This document shows, piece after piece, positions 8,838 to 17,332 of a DNA stretch of 64,000 nucleotides. The first letter of the stretch is position 1. Every line of letters begins with the position of its first letter. The DNA is from Pseudogracilibacillus sp037892545 (GTDB taxonomy: Bacteria > Bacillota > Bacilli > Bacillales > Amphibacillaceae). A program made the translations under genes and the position numbers. The DNA lies in the NCBI RefSeq assembly GCF_037892545.1, contig NZ_JBBKBG010000004.1:78169-142168 (forward strand), read 5' to 3'. The notes below the pieces were generated by a model that made no database searches, was not told the DNA's origin, and worked only from the letters and a program-made list of their open reading frames with translations.

Positions 8838-9419
8838 ATGAGAAAATTCGCATTATTATTTTTAATGATTTGTTTTTTAGGAATGTTTTATCCGATGACT
8901 GTACATGGGACAGACTATGCTGTAGAAATGATCCCGGAAGACGCGATTCGTTTACGTATTTTGGCAAATAGTAATGATATGAAAGATCAACAAATGAAAT
9001 ATACTGTTCGTGATGAAGTAAATGCCTATTTATCTACTGAAATGTCCAAAGTGACATCGATCGATGAGGCACGTAAGCGAATGGAAGAAATATTACCAAA
9101 AGTAGAAGAAATTATTGCCAATACATTAGAGCAAAATGGAGAACATCTATCCTTTTCAGTTCAGTTTAAAAAAGATGTACCATTTCCGACGAAAAAATAT
9201 GGGAAATATGTGTATCCAGCCGGTGATTATGAGGCGCTGCTCATTACACTTGGCGAAGGAGAAGGGGACAATTGGTGGTGCGTGCTTTTTCCATCTTTAT
9301 GTTATTTAGATTTATCAGAAGAGGAAAAAGCGGATATGGAGCAAGCGAATAAGGAAGAAGAAAAGACAGAGAAGAAAACAGTGAAAATCTTTCTTTTTGA
9401 ATGGTTAGGGTTAACGTAA
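8838..9419 (+). CDS. spoIIR: stage II sporulation protein R
   Basis: Secreted forespore signal that activates the SpoIIGA protease to process pro-sigma-E in the mother cell. The 193-residue protein starts with a signal peptide or membrane segment (MRKFALLFLMICFLGMFYP), followed by the family core IPEDAIRLRILANSNDMKDQ and VRDEVNAYL, and PFPTKKYGKYVYPAGDYEAL with NWWCVLFPSLCYLD near the end. ATG 8838 follows GGGGG at 8825-8829; an in-frame TTG at 8823 is less likely. Its presence marks the organism as an endospore former. I could not convince myself of a sigma-F promoter in the 62-bp upstream gap. Confidence 0.95.
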   Translation: MRKFALLFLMICFLGMFYPMTVHGTDYAVEMIPEDAIRLRILANSNDMKDQQMKYTVRDEVNAYLSTEMSKVTSIDEARKRMEEILPKVEEIIANTLEQNGEHLSFSVQFKKDVPFPTKKYGKYVYPAGDYEALLITLGEGEGDNWWCVLFPSLCYLDLSEEEKADMEQANKEEEKTEKKTVKIFLFEWLGLT

Positions 9420-9436
9420 TCCTAACTGAAAGAAAT

Positions 9437-9469
9437 CCTAAAGTAGGTATTGCTACTTTAGGGTTTTTT
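9437..9469 (+). terminator. intrinsic terminator of spoIIR
   Basis: CCTAAAGTA (9437-9445) and TACTTTAGG (9454-9462) form a perfect 9-bp stem followed by GTTTTTTA. Confidence 0.9.
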
Positions 9470-9622
9470 ATGTGAAAGGAAGGTTTGTCACAATCATTTT
9501 CATCTTATGATTCGTGTTTCCTTTGCATCGTTGGAGTGATAATTTGTAGGTCATGTTCTAGATGAATCCTTTGTGAAACATCGTTATATCGTCTAAAATA
9601 TAAAGAGAAGTGAGGGAACGAA

Positions 9623-10636
9623 ATGAAAACAAAAATATTCACAATGAACGGACAAAATGATGAGGCATATATAAAAGAGGCGGCAGCTCTCTTACGAGCG
9701 GGAGAAGTGGTCGCATTTCCTACTGAAACCGTTTATGGGTTAGGTGCAGATGCAACAAACGAAGCGGCTATCGCTAAAATCTTCCAAGCAAAAGGTCGAC
9801 CAAGTGATAATCCGTTAATTGTCCATGTCGCAACAAAAGAGCAATTAAACGATCTTGTACAAGCTTATCCCGCGTATGTAGATACATTAATTATGACATT
9901 TTCTCCTGGACCAATTACATACGTCTTAAAACGTAAAAATAATGTCGCGACAAATGTTACTGCAAATTTGGATACGGTAGGGGTACGTATTCCGAATAAT
10001 GATGTCGCTTTACGATTATTAAAAGAAGTAGACTTGCCAATTGCAGCGCCAAGTGCAAACAAGTCTGGAAAACCAAGTCCAACAAAAGCGGCACATGTAT
10101 ACGATGATTTACATGGAAAAATTGCAGCAATTGTTGATGCAATGGAAGCAGAGGTTGGCGTGGAATCAACCGTAGTGGATTGTACGGGGGATGTTCCACT
10201 TATTCTTCGAGTAGGTGCGATTACGAAAGAAGCTATCGAAGCAGTTGTAGGAGAAGTACGTACCTTGACTAAAAAAGAAAAGACAGAAAAACCAAAATCT
10301 CCAGGGCTCAAATATAAACATTATGCACCTGAAGTACCACTCATATTAGTAGCAAACAATGCTTTACTACAGGATGTTGTGGAACGTTATGAAGCAGAGG
10401 GAAATAGAGTAGGGGTCATTGTGACGAAAAAAATGGCCGAGAATATAGAAGCAGCACATAAAATCATGATTGGAAATAAGGACATAGAGGTAGCTCAAAC
10501 GTTGTATGATACGTTACGTTCGTTAAAGAAAGATCGGTTCGATGTTGTCGTTTCCCAATCTTTTTCGGAAGATGGGGTCGGTTTAGCAATAATGGACCGT
10601 TTAACGAGGGCGGCTACAGAAATAGTATACAAGTAA
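9623..10636 (+). CDS. ywlC: L-threonylcarbamoyladenylate synthase (Sua5/YwlC)
   Basis: Makes threonylcarbamoyl-AMP from threonine, bicarbonate and ATP, first step of t6A37 tRNA modification. The 337-residue length indicates the Sua5 form: YrdC domain (residues 1-210) with AFPTETVYGLGADA, KGRPSDNPLIVHV and APSANKSGKPSPT, then a linker around SPGLKYKHYAPEVPL and a Sua5 C-terminal domain. The usual FWPGPLT motif reads FSPGPIT here. ATG 9623 follows GAAGTGAGGG. Synteny with B. subtilis ywlC. Confidence 0.94.
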   Translation: MKTKIFTMNGQNDEAYIKEAAALLRAGEVVAFPTETVYGLGADATNEAAIAKIFQAKGRPSDNPLIVHVATKEQLNDLVQAYPAYVDTLIMTFSPGPITYVLKRKNNVATNVTANLDTVGVRIPNNDVALRLLKEVDLPIAAPSANKSGKPSPTKAAHVYDDLHGKIAAIVDAMEAEVGVESTVVDCTGDVPLILRVGAITKEAIEAVVGEVRTLTKKEKTEKPKSPGLKYKHYAPEVPLILVANNALLQDVVERYEAEGNRVGVIVTKKMAENIEAAHKIMIGNKDIEVAQTLYDTLRSLKKDRFDVVVSQSFSEDGVGLAIMDRLTRAATEIVYK

Positions 10637-10651
10637 ACTTCTAATCTATCT

Positions 10652-10687
10652 CTATTTTGCATACATTGTACAAGCAAAATAGGGAGG
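10652..10687 (+). promoter_or_regulatory. hairpin adjoining the mntP ribosome binding site
   Basis: CTATTTTGC (10652-10660) and GCAAAATAG (10674-10682) form a perfect 9-bp stem; the right arm ends inside the first bases of the AGGGAGG ribosome site (10681-10687). It could limit ribosome access or mark the ywlC transcript end. It does not resemble the yybP-ykoY manganese riboswitch. Confidence 0.5.
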
Positions 10688-10696
10688 ATTAACAAT

Positions 10697-11239
10697 TTGG
10701 TATATGAACTTATCTCATGGATGCCTGTTGCACTTGCAATAAGTATGGATTGCTTTTCTGTCGCAATCGGATTAGGGTTAGTTGAAAAAAAAATAAAACA
10801 AAAAGTATCTGTTAGTGTCATGCTCGGCATTTTTCATAGTGCTTTTCCTTTAGCAGGGTTGTTATTTGGTGTATATCTTTTCCCGTTTATTCATCATTTA
10901 GCAGCCTTTTTAAATACAGTCATTTTTACGACGCTCGGTTTGTTTACCTTGTTTTCTATATTCGAAGAGAAAAGGCAGACGTTTTTTGCTGGTTGGAAAC
11001 TTATTTTTGTCTGTATGTTTGTAAGCGTGGATAGTTTTCCGGTCGGCCTTACGTTCGGCTTGGCAGGCGCGAATCATATGTCGATGATATTTTTATTTGG
11101 TATGACGGCAATGGTGGTTTCATTTATTGGTTTGACCTTTGCACAGGTATTACGGGGAAAAGTTGGCGTATTTGGAGATGTCTTCAGTGGTATTTTATTT
11201 ATCTATTTAGGTTGGAAACATTTTATTTCCATGTTTTGA
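10697..11239 (+). CDS. mntP: manganese efflux pump MntP
   Basis: Exports Mn2+ across the cytoplasmic membrane. The 180-residue protein has six predicted membrane segments in two halves, each with the family Asp motif: ISMDCFSVAIGLG near residue 16 and VSVDSFPVGLTFG near residue 115. TTG at 10697 is the start, eight to nine bases after GGGAGG. Synteny with B. subtilis ywlD supports the call. A hairpin covers the region immediately before the ribosome site. Confidence 0.92.
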   Translation: MVYELISWMPVALAISMDCFSVAIGLGLVEKKIKQKVSVSVMLGIFHSAFPLAGLLFGVYLFPFIHHLAAFLNTVIFTTLGLFTLFSIFEEKRQTFFAGWKLIFVCMFVSVDSFPVGLTFGLAGANHMSMIFLFGMTAMVVSFIGLTFAQVLRGKVGVFGDVFSGILFIYLGWKHFISMF

Positions 11240-11272
11240 GATTAAATACCTATAAAATAAATTAGAATATAG

Positions 11273-11301
11273 TTCAAAAGTTTGTGTTATTGTGGTATAT
11301 T
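11273..11301 (+). promoter_or_regulatory. possible promoter of ywlE
   Basis: TTCAAA (11273-11278), 17-bp spacer, TATATT (11296-11301), in the 90-bp gap before ywlE. Moderate match only. Confidence 0.35.
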
Positions 11302-11329
11302 AATGAATAAGGAAAGATGAGGAAAAAAG

Positions 11330-11779
11330 ATGAATATTTTATTTGTTTGTACAGGTAATACATGTAGAAGTCCGATGGCAGAAGCGATATTAAAGGAGAA
11401 ACTGCCACAAATAGAAGTACAGTCTGTAGGGATCTTTGCGAATGAAAACGAAAAAGCTCATGCACACGCGATACAAGTTTTAGAAGAAATGGGTATTTCT
11501 TTTACCCACCGTTCGGAAGCCATTCAATTGGATCATATGCAATGGGCCGATATTGTTTTAACGATGACAGAAGATCATAAACAAGTGTTATTACGTCTAT
11601 TTCCACAGTATAAAGGAAAAATTTTTACATTAATTGAATATGTTTCTACAGAACAGGTTCCGTTATATCAAGGTGGATATAATATTCCCGATCCATTTGG
11701 TGGAGATGTATCGATTTATCGTGAAACAGCGGAATTATTAGAAACATATATTGATCATCTAGTGCAAAAGATTAATTAG
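11330..11779 (+). CDS. ywlE: low-molecular-weight protein arginine phosphatase YwlE
   Basis: Removes phosphate from phospho-arginine on proteins, opposing the McsB arginine kinase in stress and proteolysis control. The 149-residue protein has the low-molecular-weight phosphatase P-loop CTGNTCRS with nucleophile C7 and R13; T11, which in YwlE selects phospho-arginine over phospho-tyrosine, is present. The catalytic Asp is D121 in IPDPFGGD. ATG 11330 follows GATGAGG. The order mntP-ywlE-(mcp)-rpiB matches Bacillus except for the chemoreceptor. Confidence 0.94.
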   Translation: MNILFVCTGNTCRSPMAEAILKEKLPQIEVQSVGIFANENEKAHAHAIQVLEEMGISFTHRSEAIQLDHMQWADIVLTMTEDHKQVLLRLFPQYKGKIFTLIEYVSTEQVPLYQGGYNIPDPFGGDVSIYRETAELLETYIDHLVQKIN

Positions 11780-11791
11780 TAGGGAAGGGTC

Positions 11792-13087
11792 ATGCAAATG
11801 AAAAAGGCATATCGATTTGGTTTGCAAAAAAAGTTAGTATTATTTACTACGCTATTAGCCTTTATTACGTATACATGTAGTGCTGTCTGTATGTATGTTA
11901 TTTATGATTTACTATCCCCATATGTACCATTGAAAGAAGAAATCTTTATGATGGTGACATTTTTACTAGGGATTATTTGGACAGGTATTTTAGCTTTCGT
12001 TGCAGCGGGATTCATTACGAAGCCATTGCAACAATTAGAAGCTGCAGCGACAGAGGGAGCGAAAGGGAATTTAAACCAAGAAATTCATATACCAGAAGCG
12101 GATGATGAAATTCGTGCGTTAAGTATGGCTGTTGATAGGATGTTTAAAAATATTCAAGGTATGGTACATAATATACATGGTAATTTTACAAACACAGAGC
12201 GTGCCGTGGAAGATATGAAACAAGTGGTCGATACGGCGACACAGCATTCGAGAGCGATTACAGATGCAACGAATGACATATCTACAGGGGCAGTTAATGC
12301 TGCGGAATCAATCCAACAAACCGTTGAAGCGATTGAGGAAGCGACCCTTTTGGCGGAAGAAGTACAACATAAAGCAGAAACATCTACAAATAACGCAACA
12401 GAAATGTTAAAGATGTTAACAGATAGTAAACAAGTGGTTCATCAACTAGTGCACGGCATTCAACAGCTAGCGGAAGAACAAGCATTATCTTTACAAGATG
12501 TGGAACACTTAAAAGAAAATGCTTTAGAAGTTGAATCCATTATTACGATGGTCGGCAAAATTGCAGAGCAAACAAACTTGCTTGCCTTAAATGCGTCGAT
12601 TGAAGCGGCAAGGGCTGGAGAACATGGGAAGGGCTTTGCGGTAGTCGCAAATGAAATACGTACATTAGCAGATGAAAGTGCTCATGCAGTGCAACGTATT
12701 TCTACCTTAATTGGTGCGATACAAAAGGATGTGACGAATGTAGTGAAAAAGATGAATGAACATGTCGTACATGCACAGGAAAAAGCAGAAATAGGAATGT
12801 TAACGAATACATCGATGGAACATATGTCTACCTCTGTAACAGAAGTGGCGAAGGAAGTGACAACCATCCGAGATTTAGTGAATCGTCAATTACAATTTAT
12901 TCAAACGACCGTACAACAATCACAAGAAGTTGCAGCCATTTCGGAAGAAACTTCTGCCGCAACAGAAGAGGTTAGTGCAGCTGTAGTAGATCAAGATAAA
13001 ACGATACAGGATGTGGAACAGTTAGCAAAGGCATTATCGGTTCAATCAGAAAAATTAAACAAACAAATTAGCGAATTTAATGTATAA
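11792..13087 (+). CDS. methyl-accepting chemotaxis protein without extracellular sensor domain
   Basis: Membrane chemoreceptor that signals through CheW/CheA. Two membrane segments (about residues 18-38 and 50-73) are joined by only about 14 residues, so there is no periplasm-facing ligand domain. A HAMP domain follows (TKPLQQLEAAATEGAKGNLNQ...), then a long coiled-coil signalling domain with the tip sequence IAEQTNLLALNASIEAARAGE and GFAVVANEIRTLADES. Start is either ATG 11792 or ATG 11798; AAGGG at 11785-11789 fits 11798 slightly better. Not present at this position in B. subtilis. Ligand unknown; it may sense cytoplasmic or membrane state. Confidence 0.9.
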   Translation: MQMKKAYRFGLQKKLVLFTTLLAFITYTCSAVCMYVIYDLLSPYVPLKEEIFMMVTFLLGIIWTGILAFVAAGFITKPLQQLEAAATEGAKGNLNQEIHIPEADDEIRALSMAVDRMFKNIQGMVHNIHGNFTNTERAVEDMKQVVDTATQHSRAITDATNDISTGAVNAAESIQQTVEAIEEATLLAEEVQHKAETSTNNATEMLKMLTDSKQVVHQLVHGIQQLAEEQALSLQDVEHLKENALEVESIITMVGKIAEQTNLLALNASIEAARAGEHGKGFAVVANEIRTLADESAHAVQRISTLIGAIQKDVTNVVKKMNEHVVHAQEKAEIGMLTNTSMEHMSTSVTEVAKEVTTIRDLVNRQLQFIQTTVQQSQEVAAISEETSAATEEVSAAVVDQDKTIQDVEQLAKALSVQSEKLNKQISEFNV

Positions 13088-13124
13088 TAAGAAGGACAAA
13101 GCTTATTTTTAGGAGGAGTTCTTT

Positions 13125-13574
13125 TTGAAAGTTATTATATCAGGCGACCATGCTGGAATGACCTTACGTAATGAAGTGAAAAGCGTATTAGAAGAATTAG
13201 GGTATGAGTATGAAGATGTTGGAGCAGATTGTACAGCGTCTGTTGATTATCCGGATTATGGTATTGGGCCAGCGGAACGAGTTGCTAACGGCGAGTTTGA
13301 CCGTGGAATTTTAGTTTGTGGAACAGGTATTGGTATTTCCATTTCTGCTAACAAAGTAAAGGGCATTCGTTGTGCTCTCGTACATGATGTTTTTTCAGCA
13401 AAAGCTACGAGAGAACATAATGATTCCAATATGTTAGCGATGGGGGAACGAGTAATTGGGCCTGGATTAGCACGTGAAATCGTGAAAACATGGTTAACGA
13501 CAGAATTCGAAGGCGGCCGCCACTTAAATCGAGTAAATAAAATTACAGCATATGAAGAGCAATGTGAAGCTTAA
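13125..13574 (+). CDS. rpiB: ribose-5-phosphate isomerase B
   Basis: Interconverts ribose-5-phosphate and ribulose-5-phosphate. The 149-residue protein starts KVIISGDHAGMTLR and holds GILVCGTGIGISISANK and RCALVHDVFSA, typical of RpiB/LacAB proteins. TTG at 13125 is the start, with AGGAGG at 13111-13116. Corresponds to ywlF in Bacillus. Confidence 0.94.
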   Translation: MKVIISGDHAGMTLRNEVKSVLEELGYEYEDVGADCTASVDYPDYGIGPAERVANGEFDRGILVCGTGIGISISANKVKGIRCALVHDVFSAKATREHNDSNMLAMGERVIGPGLAREIVKTWLTTEFEGGRHLNRVNKITAYEEQCEA

Positions 13575-13596
13575 ATGCATATAAGGAGGTCATTTT

Positions 13597-14145
13597 ATGA
13601 ACTCTATGTTAGATCATGTCCGAAAAGACATGGAAGCAGCTATGGCGGATTGGTCCGCACTGCAAGCAATTCATGCAGGGGAAATATTCGTTGTCGGTTG
13701 TTCAACGAGCGAAGTCATTGGGGAAGCAATCGGAAGTGCGGGGAGTGAAGAGGTAGCAAGAGAAATTTTCACGCATGTACAACGATTTGCGCAAAATCAA
13801 CAAATATTTTTAGCCTTTCAATGTTGTGAACATTTAAATCGTGCATTAGTCGTAGAACGAAAAATATTAGAGAAGTACCCATTAGAAGAAGTGAGTGTAA
13901 AACCAGTTCGAAATGCTGGCGGTTCGATGGCTACTTATGCATACGAACATATGGACGAGCCGATTATCGTTGAGGCGATTCAAGCACATGCAGGCATCGA
14001 TATAGGGGACACATTCATCGGTATGCATTTAAAACATGTTGCGGTTCCGGTCCGTTTGTCTGTTTCATCGATAGGGAATGCACATATGACGATTGCCAAA
14101 ACACGTCCAAAGTTAATCGGTGGATCGAGAGCGGTATATGTATAG
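13597..14145 (+). CDS. ywlG: YwlG/UPF0340 family protein
   Basis: Conserved protein of unknown function, 182 residues, corresponding to ywlG of Bacillus. Recognisable stretches are VGCSTSEVIGEAIGSAG, FQCCEHLNRALVVER and GGSMATYAYEHMDEP, with GDTFIGMHLKHVAVPVR near the end. It begins 22 bp after rpiB with a AAGGAGG site and is probably cotranscribed with it. No catalytic function can be assigned; it is soluble, without signal peptide or membrane segment. Confidence 0.88.
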   Translation: MNSMLDHVRKDMEAAMADWSALQAIHAGEIFVVGCSTSEVIGEAIGSAGSEEVAREIFTHVQRFAQNQQIFLAFQCCEHLNRALVVERKILEKYPLEEVSVKPVRNAGGSMATYAYEHMDEPIIVEAIQAHAGIDIGDTFIGMHLKHVAVPVRLSVSSIGNAHMTIAKTRPKLIGGSRAVYV

Positions 14146-14150
14146 AGAAT

Positions 14151-14196
14151 AAAATCCGAACAGAGGCGGTATATTAACCGTTAATGTTCGGATTTT
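14151..14196 (+). promoter_or_regulatory. paired PurBoxes (probable PurR operator of glyA); may also end the ywlG transcript
   Basis: A perfect 12-bp inverted repeat, AAAATCCGAACA (14151-14162) and TGTTCGGATTTT (14185-14196). Each arm carries the CCGAAC core of the Bacillus PurBox (AWWWCCGAACWWT). The minus-strand box at 14183-14195 matches all 13 positions; the plus-strand box at 14152-14164 matches 11. The two are in inverted orientation, 18 bp apart, close to the usual PurR arrangement. glyA is a known PurR target in B. subtilis. In RNA the same repeat would be a stem followed by only a short T tract. Confidence 0.7.
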
Positions 14197-14258
14197 CGCC
14201 ATAAAACATAGGAAAAATGATGTTTTATGCATTTTTTATGTAAAAATGAATTATTATT

Positions 14259-14267
14259 TGTTATGAT
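14259..14267 (+). promoter_or_regulatory. extended -10 promoter of glyA
   Basis: TGTTATGAT (14259-14267) is an extended -10 element; the -35 region (around 14239) is poor. It lies about 65 bp downstream of the paired PurBoxes. Confidence 0.45.
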
Positions 14268-14304
14268 ATGTATATATTTCATTTCTAGGAGGAACGAAAA
14301 GTAA

Positions 14305-15540
14305 ATGGACCATTTAAAAGAATTTGACCGAGAACTATTTGATGCAATGGAAGACGAGAAAAAACGTCAACAAGATAATATTGAGTTAATTGCATCAGAA
14401 AACTTTGTATCCGAAGCAGTAATGGAAGCAGCAGGTTCAGTATTAACGAACAAATATGCTGAAGGATATCCAGGTAGACGTTATTACGGTGGATGTGAAT
14501 ATGTAGACGTTGCAGAAGATTTAGCGCGCGATCGTGCAAAAGAACTTTTTGGTGCAGAGCATGTTAACGTTCAGCCCCACTCTGGTGCACAAGCGAATAT
14601 GGCAGTTTATTTCAGTACATTAGAACCGGGAGATACGGTTTTAGGAATGAATTTAAGCCATGGAGGTCATTTAACACACGGTAGCCCAGTGAACTTCAGT
14701 GGAAAGTTATTTAACTTTGTGGAGTATGGAGTAGATAAAGAAACAGAACAACTTGATTATGATGCGGTTTTAGCGTTAGCAAAAGAAGTAAAACCAAAAA
14801 TGGTTGTCGCTGGTGCGAGTGCCTATTCAAGAACCATTGACTTTAAAAAATTCCGTGAAATTGCAGATGCAGTAGATGCATATTTATTTGTAGACATGGC
14901 ACATATTGCTGGGTTAGTTGCTGCTGGAGAACATCCGAATCCGGTACCTTACTGTGACTTTGTCACGACAACCACACATAAAACATTACGTGGCCCTCGT
15001 GGTGGAATGATTTTATGTAAAGAGAAATATGCAAAAGCAATTGATAAACAAGTATTCCCAGGAGTTCAAGGTGGTCCATTAATGCATATTATTGCTGCAA
15101 AAGCTGTAGCGTTGAAAGAAGCTCTTTCAGACGATTTTAAACAGTATGCAAAACAAATTAGAGCGAACGCTAAAGTGTTAGGGGAAACACTTATGGAAGA
15201 AGGGGTTCGTATCGTCTCAGGCGGAACGGACAACCATTTAGTGTTATTAGATGTTTCTAAATTAGGTTTAACTGGAAAAATTGCGGAGGAAACATTAGAT
15301 ACGATCGGTATTACGACGAATAAAAATACGATTCCTTTTGACCAAGAAGGAGCTTTCATTACGAGTGGTGTGCGTGTAGGAACTGCAGCAGTAACGACTC
15401 GTGGATTTAAAGAAGAAGATATGGTACAAGTAGGGAAAATTATTGCGAAAACATTGAAAAACATCGATGACGAAGCCGTGTTAAATGAGGCTCGTGAAGC
15501 AGTTGCAGCTTTAACGAAAAAGCACCCACTATACGCATAA
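14305..15540 (+). CDS. glyA: serine hydroxymethyltransferase
   Basis: PLP enzyme that interconverts serine and glycine and supplies methylene-tetrahydrofolate for purine and thymidylate synthesis. The 411-residue protein has ASENFVS, YAEGYPGRRYYGGCEYVD and the PLP lysine K226 in TTTTHKTLRGPRGG. ATG 14305 follows AGGAGGAAC. Paired PurBoxes upstream suggest repression by PurR when purines are ample. Its own terminator follows. Confidence 0.97.
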   Translation: MDHLKEFDRELFDAMEDEKKRQQDNIELIASENFVSEAVMEAAGSVLTNKYAEGYPGRRYYGGCEYVDVAEDLARDRAKELFGAEHVNVQPHSGAQANMAVYFSTLEPGDTVLGMNLSHGGHLTHGSPVNFSGKLFNFVEYGVDKETEQLDYDAVLALAKEVKPKMVVAGASAYSRTIDFKKFREIADAVDAYLFVDMAHIAGLVAAGEHPNPVPYCDFVTTTTHKTLRGPRGGMILCKEKYAKAIDKQVFPGVQGGPLMHIIAAKAVALKEALSDDFKQYAKQIRANAKVLGETLMEEGVRIVSGGTDNHLVLLDVSKLGLTGKIAEETLDTIGITTNKNTIPFDQEGAFITSGVRVGTAAVTTRGFKEEDMVQVGKIIAKTLKNIDDEAVLNEAREAVAALTKKHPLYA

Positions 15541-15576
15541 TATATAGACACAGATGAAAAAATTAGTGAAATTTAA

Positions 15577-15617
15577 GAAGACTTTCGGTAGCTTATGTTA
15601 CTGGAAGTCTTTTTTAT
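15577..15617 (+). terminator. intrinsic terminator of glyA
   Basis: AGAAGACTTTC and GGAAGTCTT pair around an inner GTAGC/GTTAC stem, followed by TTTTTTATTT. Confidence 0.8.
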
Positions 15618-15715
15618 TTGAGAAAATCTATTTGCCATTTTCATTCATAGAGAAGGGGAAGTTGTTTTCAAAATTTACACAAAAATAAATTAGTTTAAGA
15701 AATGCGTTTCATCGG

Positions 15716-15744
15716 TAGACAACAGTGGTAGAAAACTGTAAGAT
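15716..15744 (+). promoter_or_regulatory. probable promoter of upp
   Basis: TAGACA (15716-15721), 17-bp spacer, TAAGAT (15739-15744), 37 bp before the gene. Confidence 0.45.
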
Positions 15745-15780
15745 AGTAACGATATACAACAATGGAAAGGGTGGAAAACA

Positions 15781-16410
15781 ATGGGACAAGTTCATATTTT
15801 AGATCATCCATTAATCCAGCATAAATTAACATATATTCGTGATAAAAACACGGGAACAAAACAATTTAGAGAATTAGTCGATGAAGTATCAATGTTAATG
15901 GGATTTGAAATTACGCGTAATTTACCAATGAAAGAGATTGAAGTTGAAACACCGGTAACGTCGAGTAAAGCACAAGTATTAACAGGGAAAAAGATTGGCT
16001 TAATTCCAATTTTACGTGCAGGCTTAGGAATGGTGGACGGAATGCTCAATTTACTACCTGCAGCACGTGTTGGGCATGTCGGTTTATATCGTGACCCGGA
16101 AACATTGCAACCAGAAGAATACTTCATTAAATTACCATCAGACATTTCCGAGCGTATTTTAATCGTTTTAGACCCGATGTTGGCAACAGGTGGTTCAGCA
16201 AATGACGCAATTGAATCATTGAAGAAACGTGGAGCAAAATCCATTAAACTAATGTGTTTAGTTGCAGCACCTGAAGGAGTAGAGTTAATTAAACATAATC
16301 ATCCAGACGTTGATATTTATTTAGGGGCGATGGATGAGAAGTTAAATGAAGATGGATATATTGTACCGGGATTAGGAGATGCGGGCGACCGTTTATTTGG
16401 GACAAAATAA
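15781..16410 (+). CDS. upp: uracil phosphoribosyltransferase
   Basis: Salvages uracil to UMP with PRPP. The 209-residue protein has the PRPP-binding loop LDPMLATGGSANDA and the uracil-binding GYIVPGLGDAGDR. ATG 15781 follows AAGGGTGG. In Bacillus the ATP synthase operon is found shortly downstream; here a terminator and modABC follow, so conserved gene order ends at this point. Confidence 0.96.
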   Translation: MGQVHILDHPLIQHKLTYIRDKNTGTKQFRELVDEVSMLMGFEITRNLPMKEIEVETPVTSSKAQVLTGKKIGLIPILRAGLGMVDGMLNLLPAARVGHVGLYRDPETLQPEEYFIKLPSDISERILIVLDPMLATGGSANDAIESLKKRGAKSIKLMCLVAAPEGVELIKHNHPDVDIYLGAMDEKLNEDGYIVPGLGDAGDRLFGTK

Positions 16411-16471
16411 TTTTTTGTCCACATTATAAAAAGAGTAGTATACATGTAAATAAAATGGTAAGCATCGATAC

Positions 16472-16510
16472 ATATGCCTCAGTTTATGGAAAGCTGGGGC
16501 ATATTTTTAT
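16472..16510 (+). terminator. intrinsic terminator of upp
   Basis: ATATGCCTCAG (16472-16482) pairs with CTGGGGCATAT (16494-16504) with one G-T pair, followed by TTTTATTT. Confidence 0.85.
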
Positions 16511-16567
16511 TTACAGTGAAATTTTCTAAAGTTATAATCAAAAGAAAAGAGGTAAGAGGGGTAAATT

Positions 16568-17326
16568 ATGAAGCGTGTCATTTGTTTAGTCATGGTATTT
16601 AGTATATTTGTCTTAACAAGTTGTCAACAGGAGGAGCAAAAAACTATTACCGTATTAGCTGCAGCAAGCTTAAAAGAGCCATTAGAGGAAATGAAACAAC
16701 TATACGAAGAAGCGAATAATGTGGATATACAATTACAATTTAGCAGTTCAGGAAAGTTAGCGAAACAAATGGAGCAAGGTGCACATGCAGATATTTTTAT
16801 TTCCGCCGATGAAAAATGGATGACCCATTTAGAAGAGGTAGAGCTTATTGAAAAAGAAACAGTCACCCCTTTTTTATATAACTCTTTAGTTCTTATTCAA
16901 GGAAACGAAGCTACGATTACATATGAAGATGTTCAAACATTAGAAGATGACTCCGTTGAGCAAATTGCGATTGGGCATCCGGAAACTGTTCCAGCAGGTA
17001 CGTATGCACAGCAATTTTTCGAAGGGGTCGAATTATGGAGTGACTTGCAAGACAAATTTGTTTATACGAATGATGTGCGACAAGCGTTAACGTACGTTGA
17101 AACAGGGAATGTAGATGTTGGTGTCGTATATAAAACAGATGCACTAATATCAGATGATGTTGAAATCATCGAAGAAATAGATGGAACATTACATGATGAA
17201 ATAGTGTATCCAATCGGTATGACGACGACGGTAGAAAATAAAGAAGCGACAGAGCAATTTATACATTGGTTATTAGACGAAGAGGCTAATGAAATAAAAA
17301 AAGCTTACGGATTTGAAGGGATATAG
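16568..17326 (+). CDS. modA: molybdate ABC transporter substrate-binding lipoprotein
   Basis: Captures molybdate (or tungstate) outside the membrane. A short lipoprotein signal peptide ends in LTSC (Cys about residue 19), followed by TVLAAASLKEPLEEM, FSSSGKLAKQMEQGAHADIFISADEKWM and a late QALTYVETGNVDVGVVYKTDA, all typical of ModA. 252 residues. First gene of modABC with spacings of 6 and 10 bp. No known regulator site was recognised upstream. Confidence 0.93.
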   Translation: MKRVICLVMVFSIFVLTSCQQEEQKTITVLAAASLKEPLEEMKQLYEEANNVDIQLQFSSSGKLAKQMEQGAHADIFISADEKWMTHLEEVELIEKETVTPFLYNSLVLIQGNEATITYEDVQTLEDDSVEQIAIGHPETVPAGTYAQQFFEGVELWSDLQDKFVYTNDVRQALTYVETGNVDVGVVYKTDALISDDVEIIEEIDGTLHDEIVYPIGMTTTVENKEATEQFIHWLLDEEANEIKKAYGFEGI

Positions 17327-17332
17327 AAGGAC

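Noticed and set aside
14151..14196. Simple intrinsic terminator of ywlG
   Set aside because: Kept only as a secondary reading because both arms carry PurR box cores and the T tract after the stem is short.
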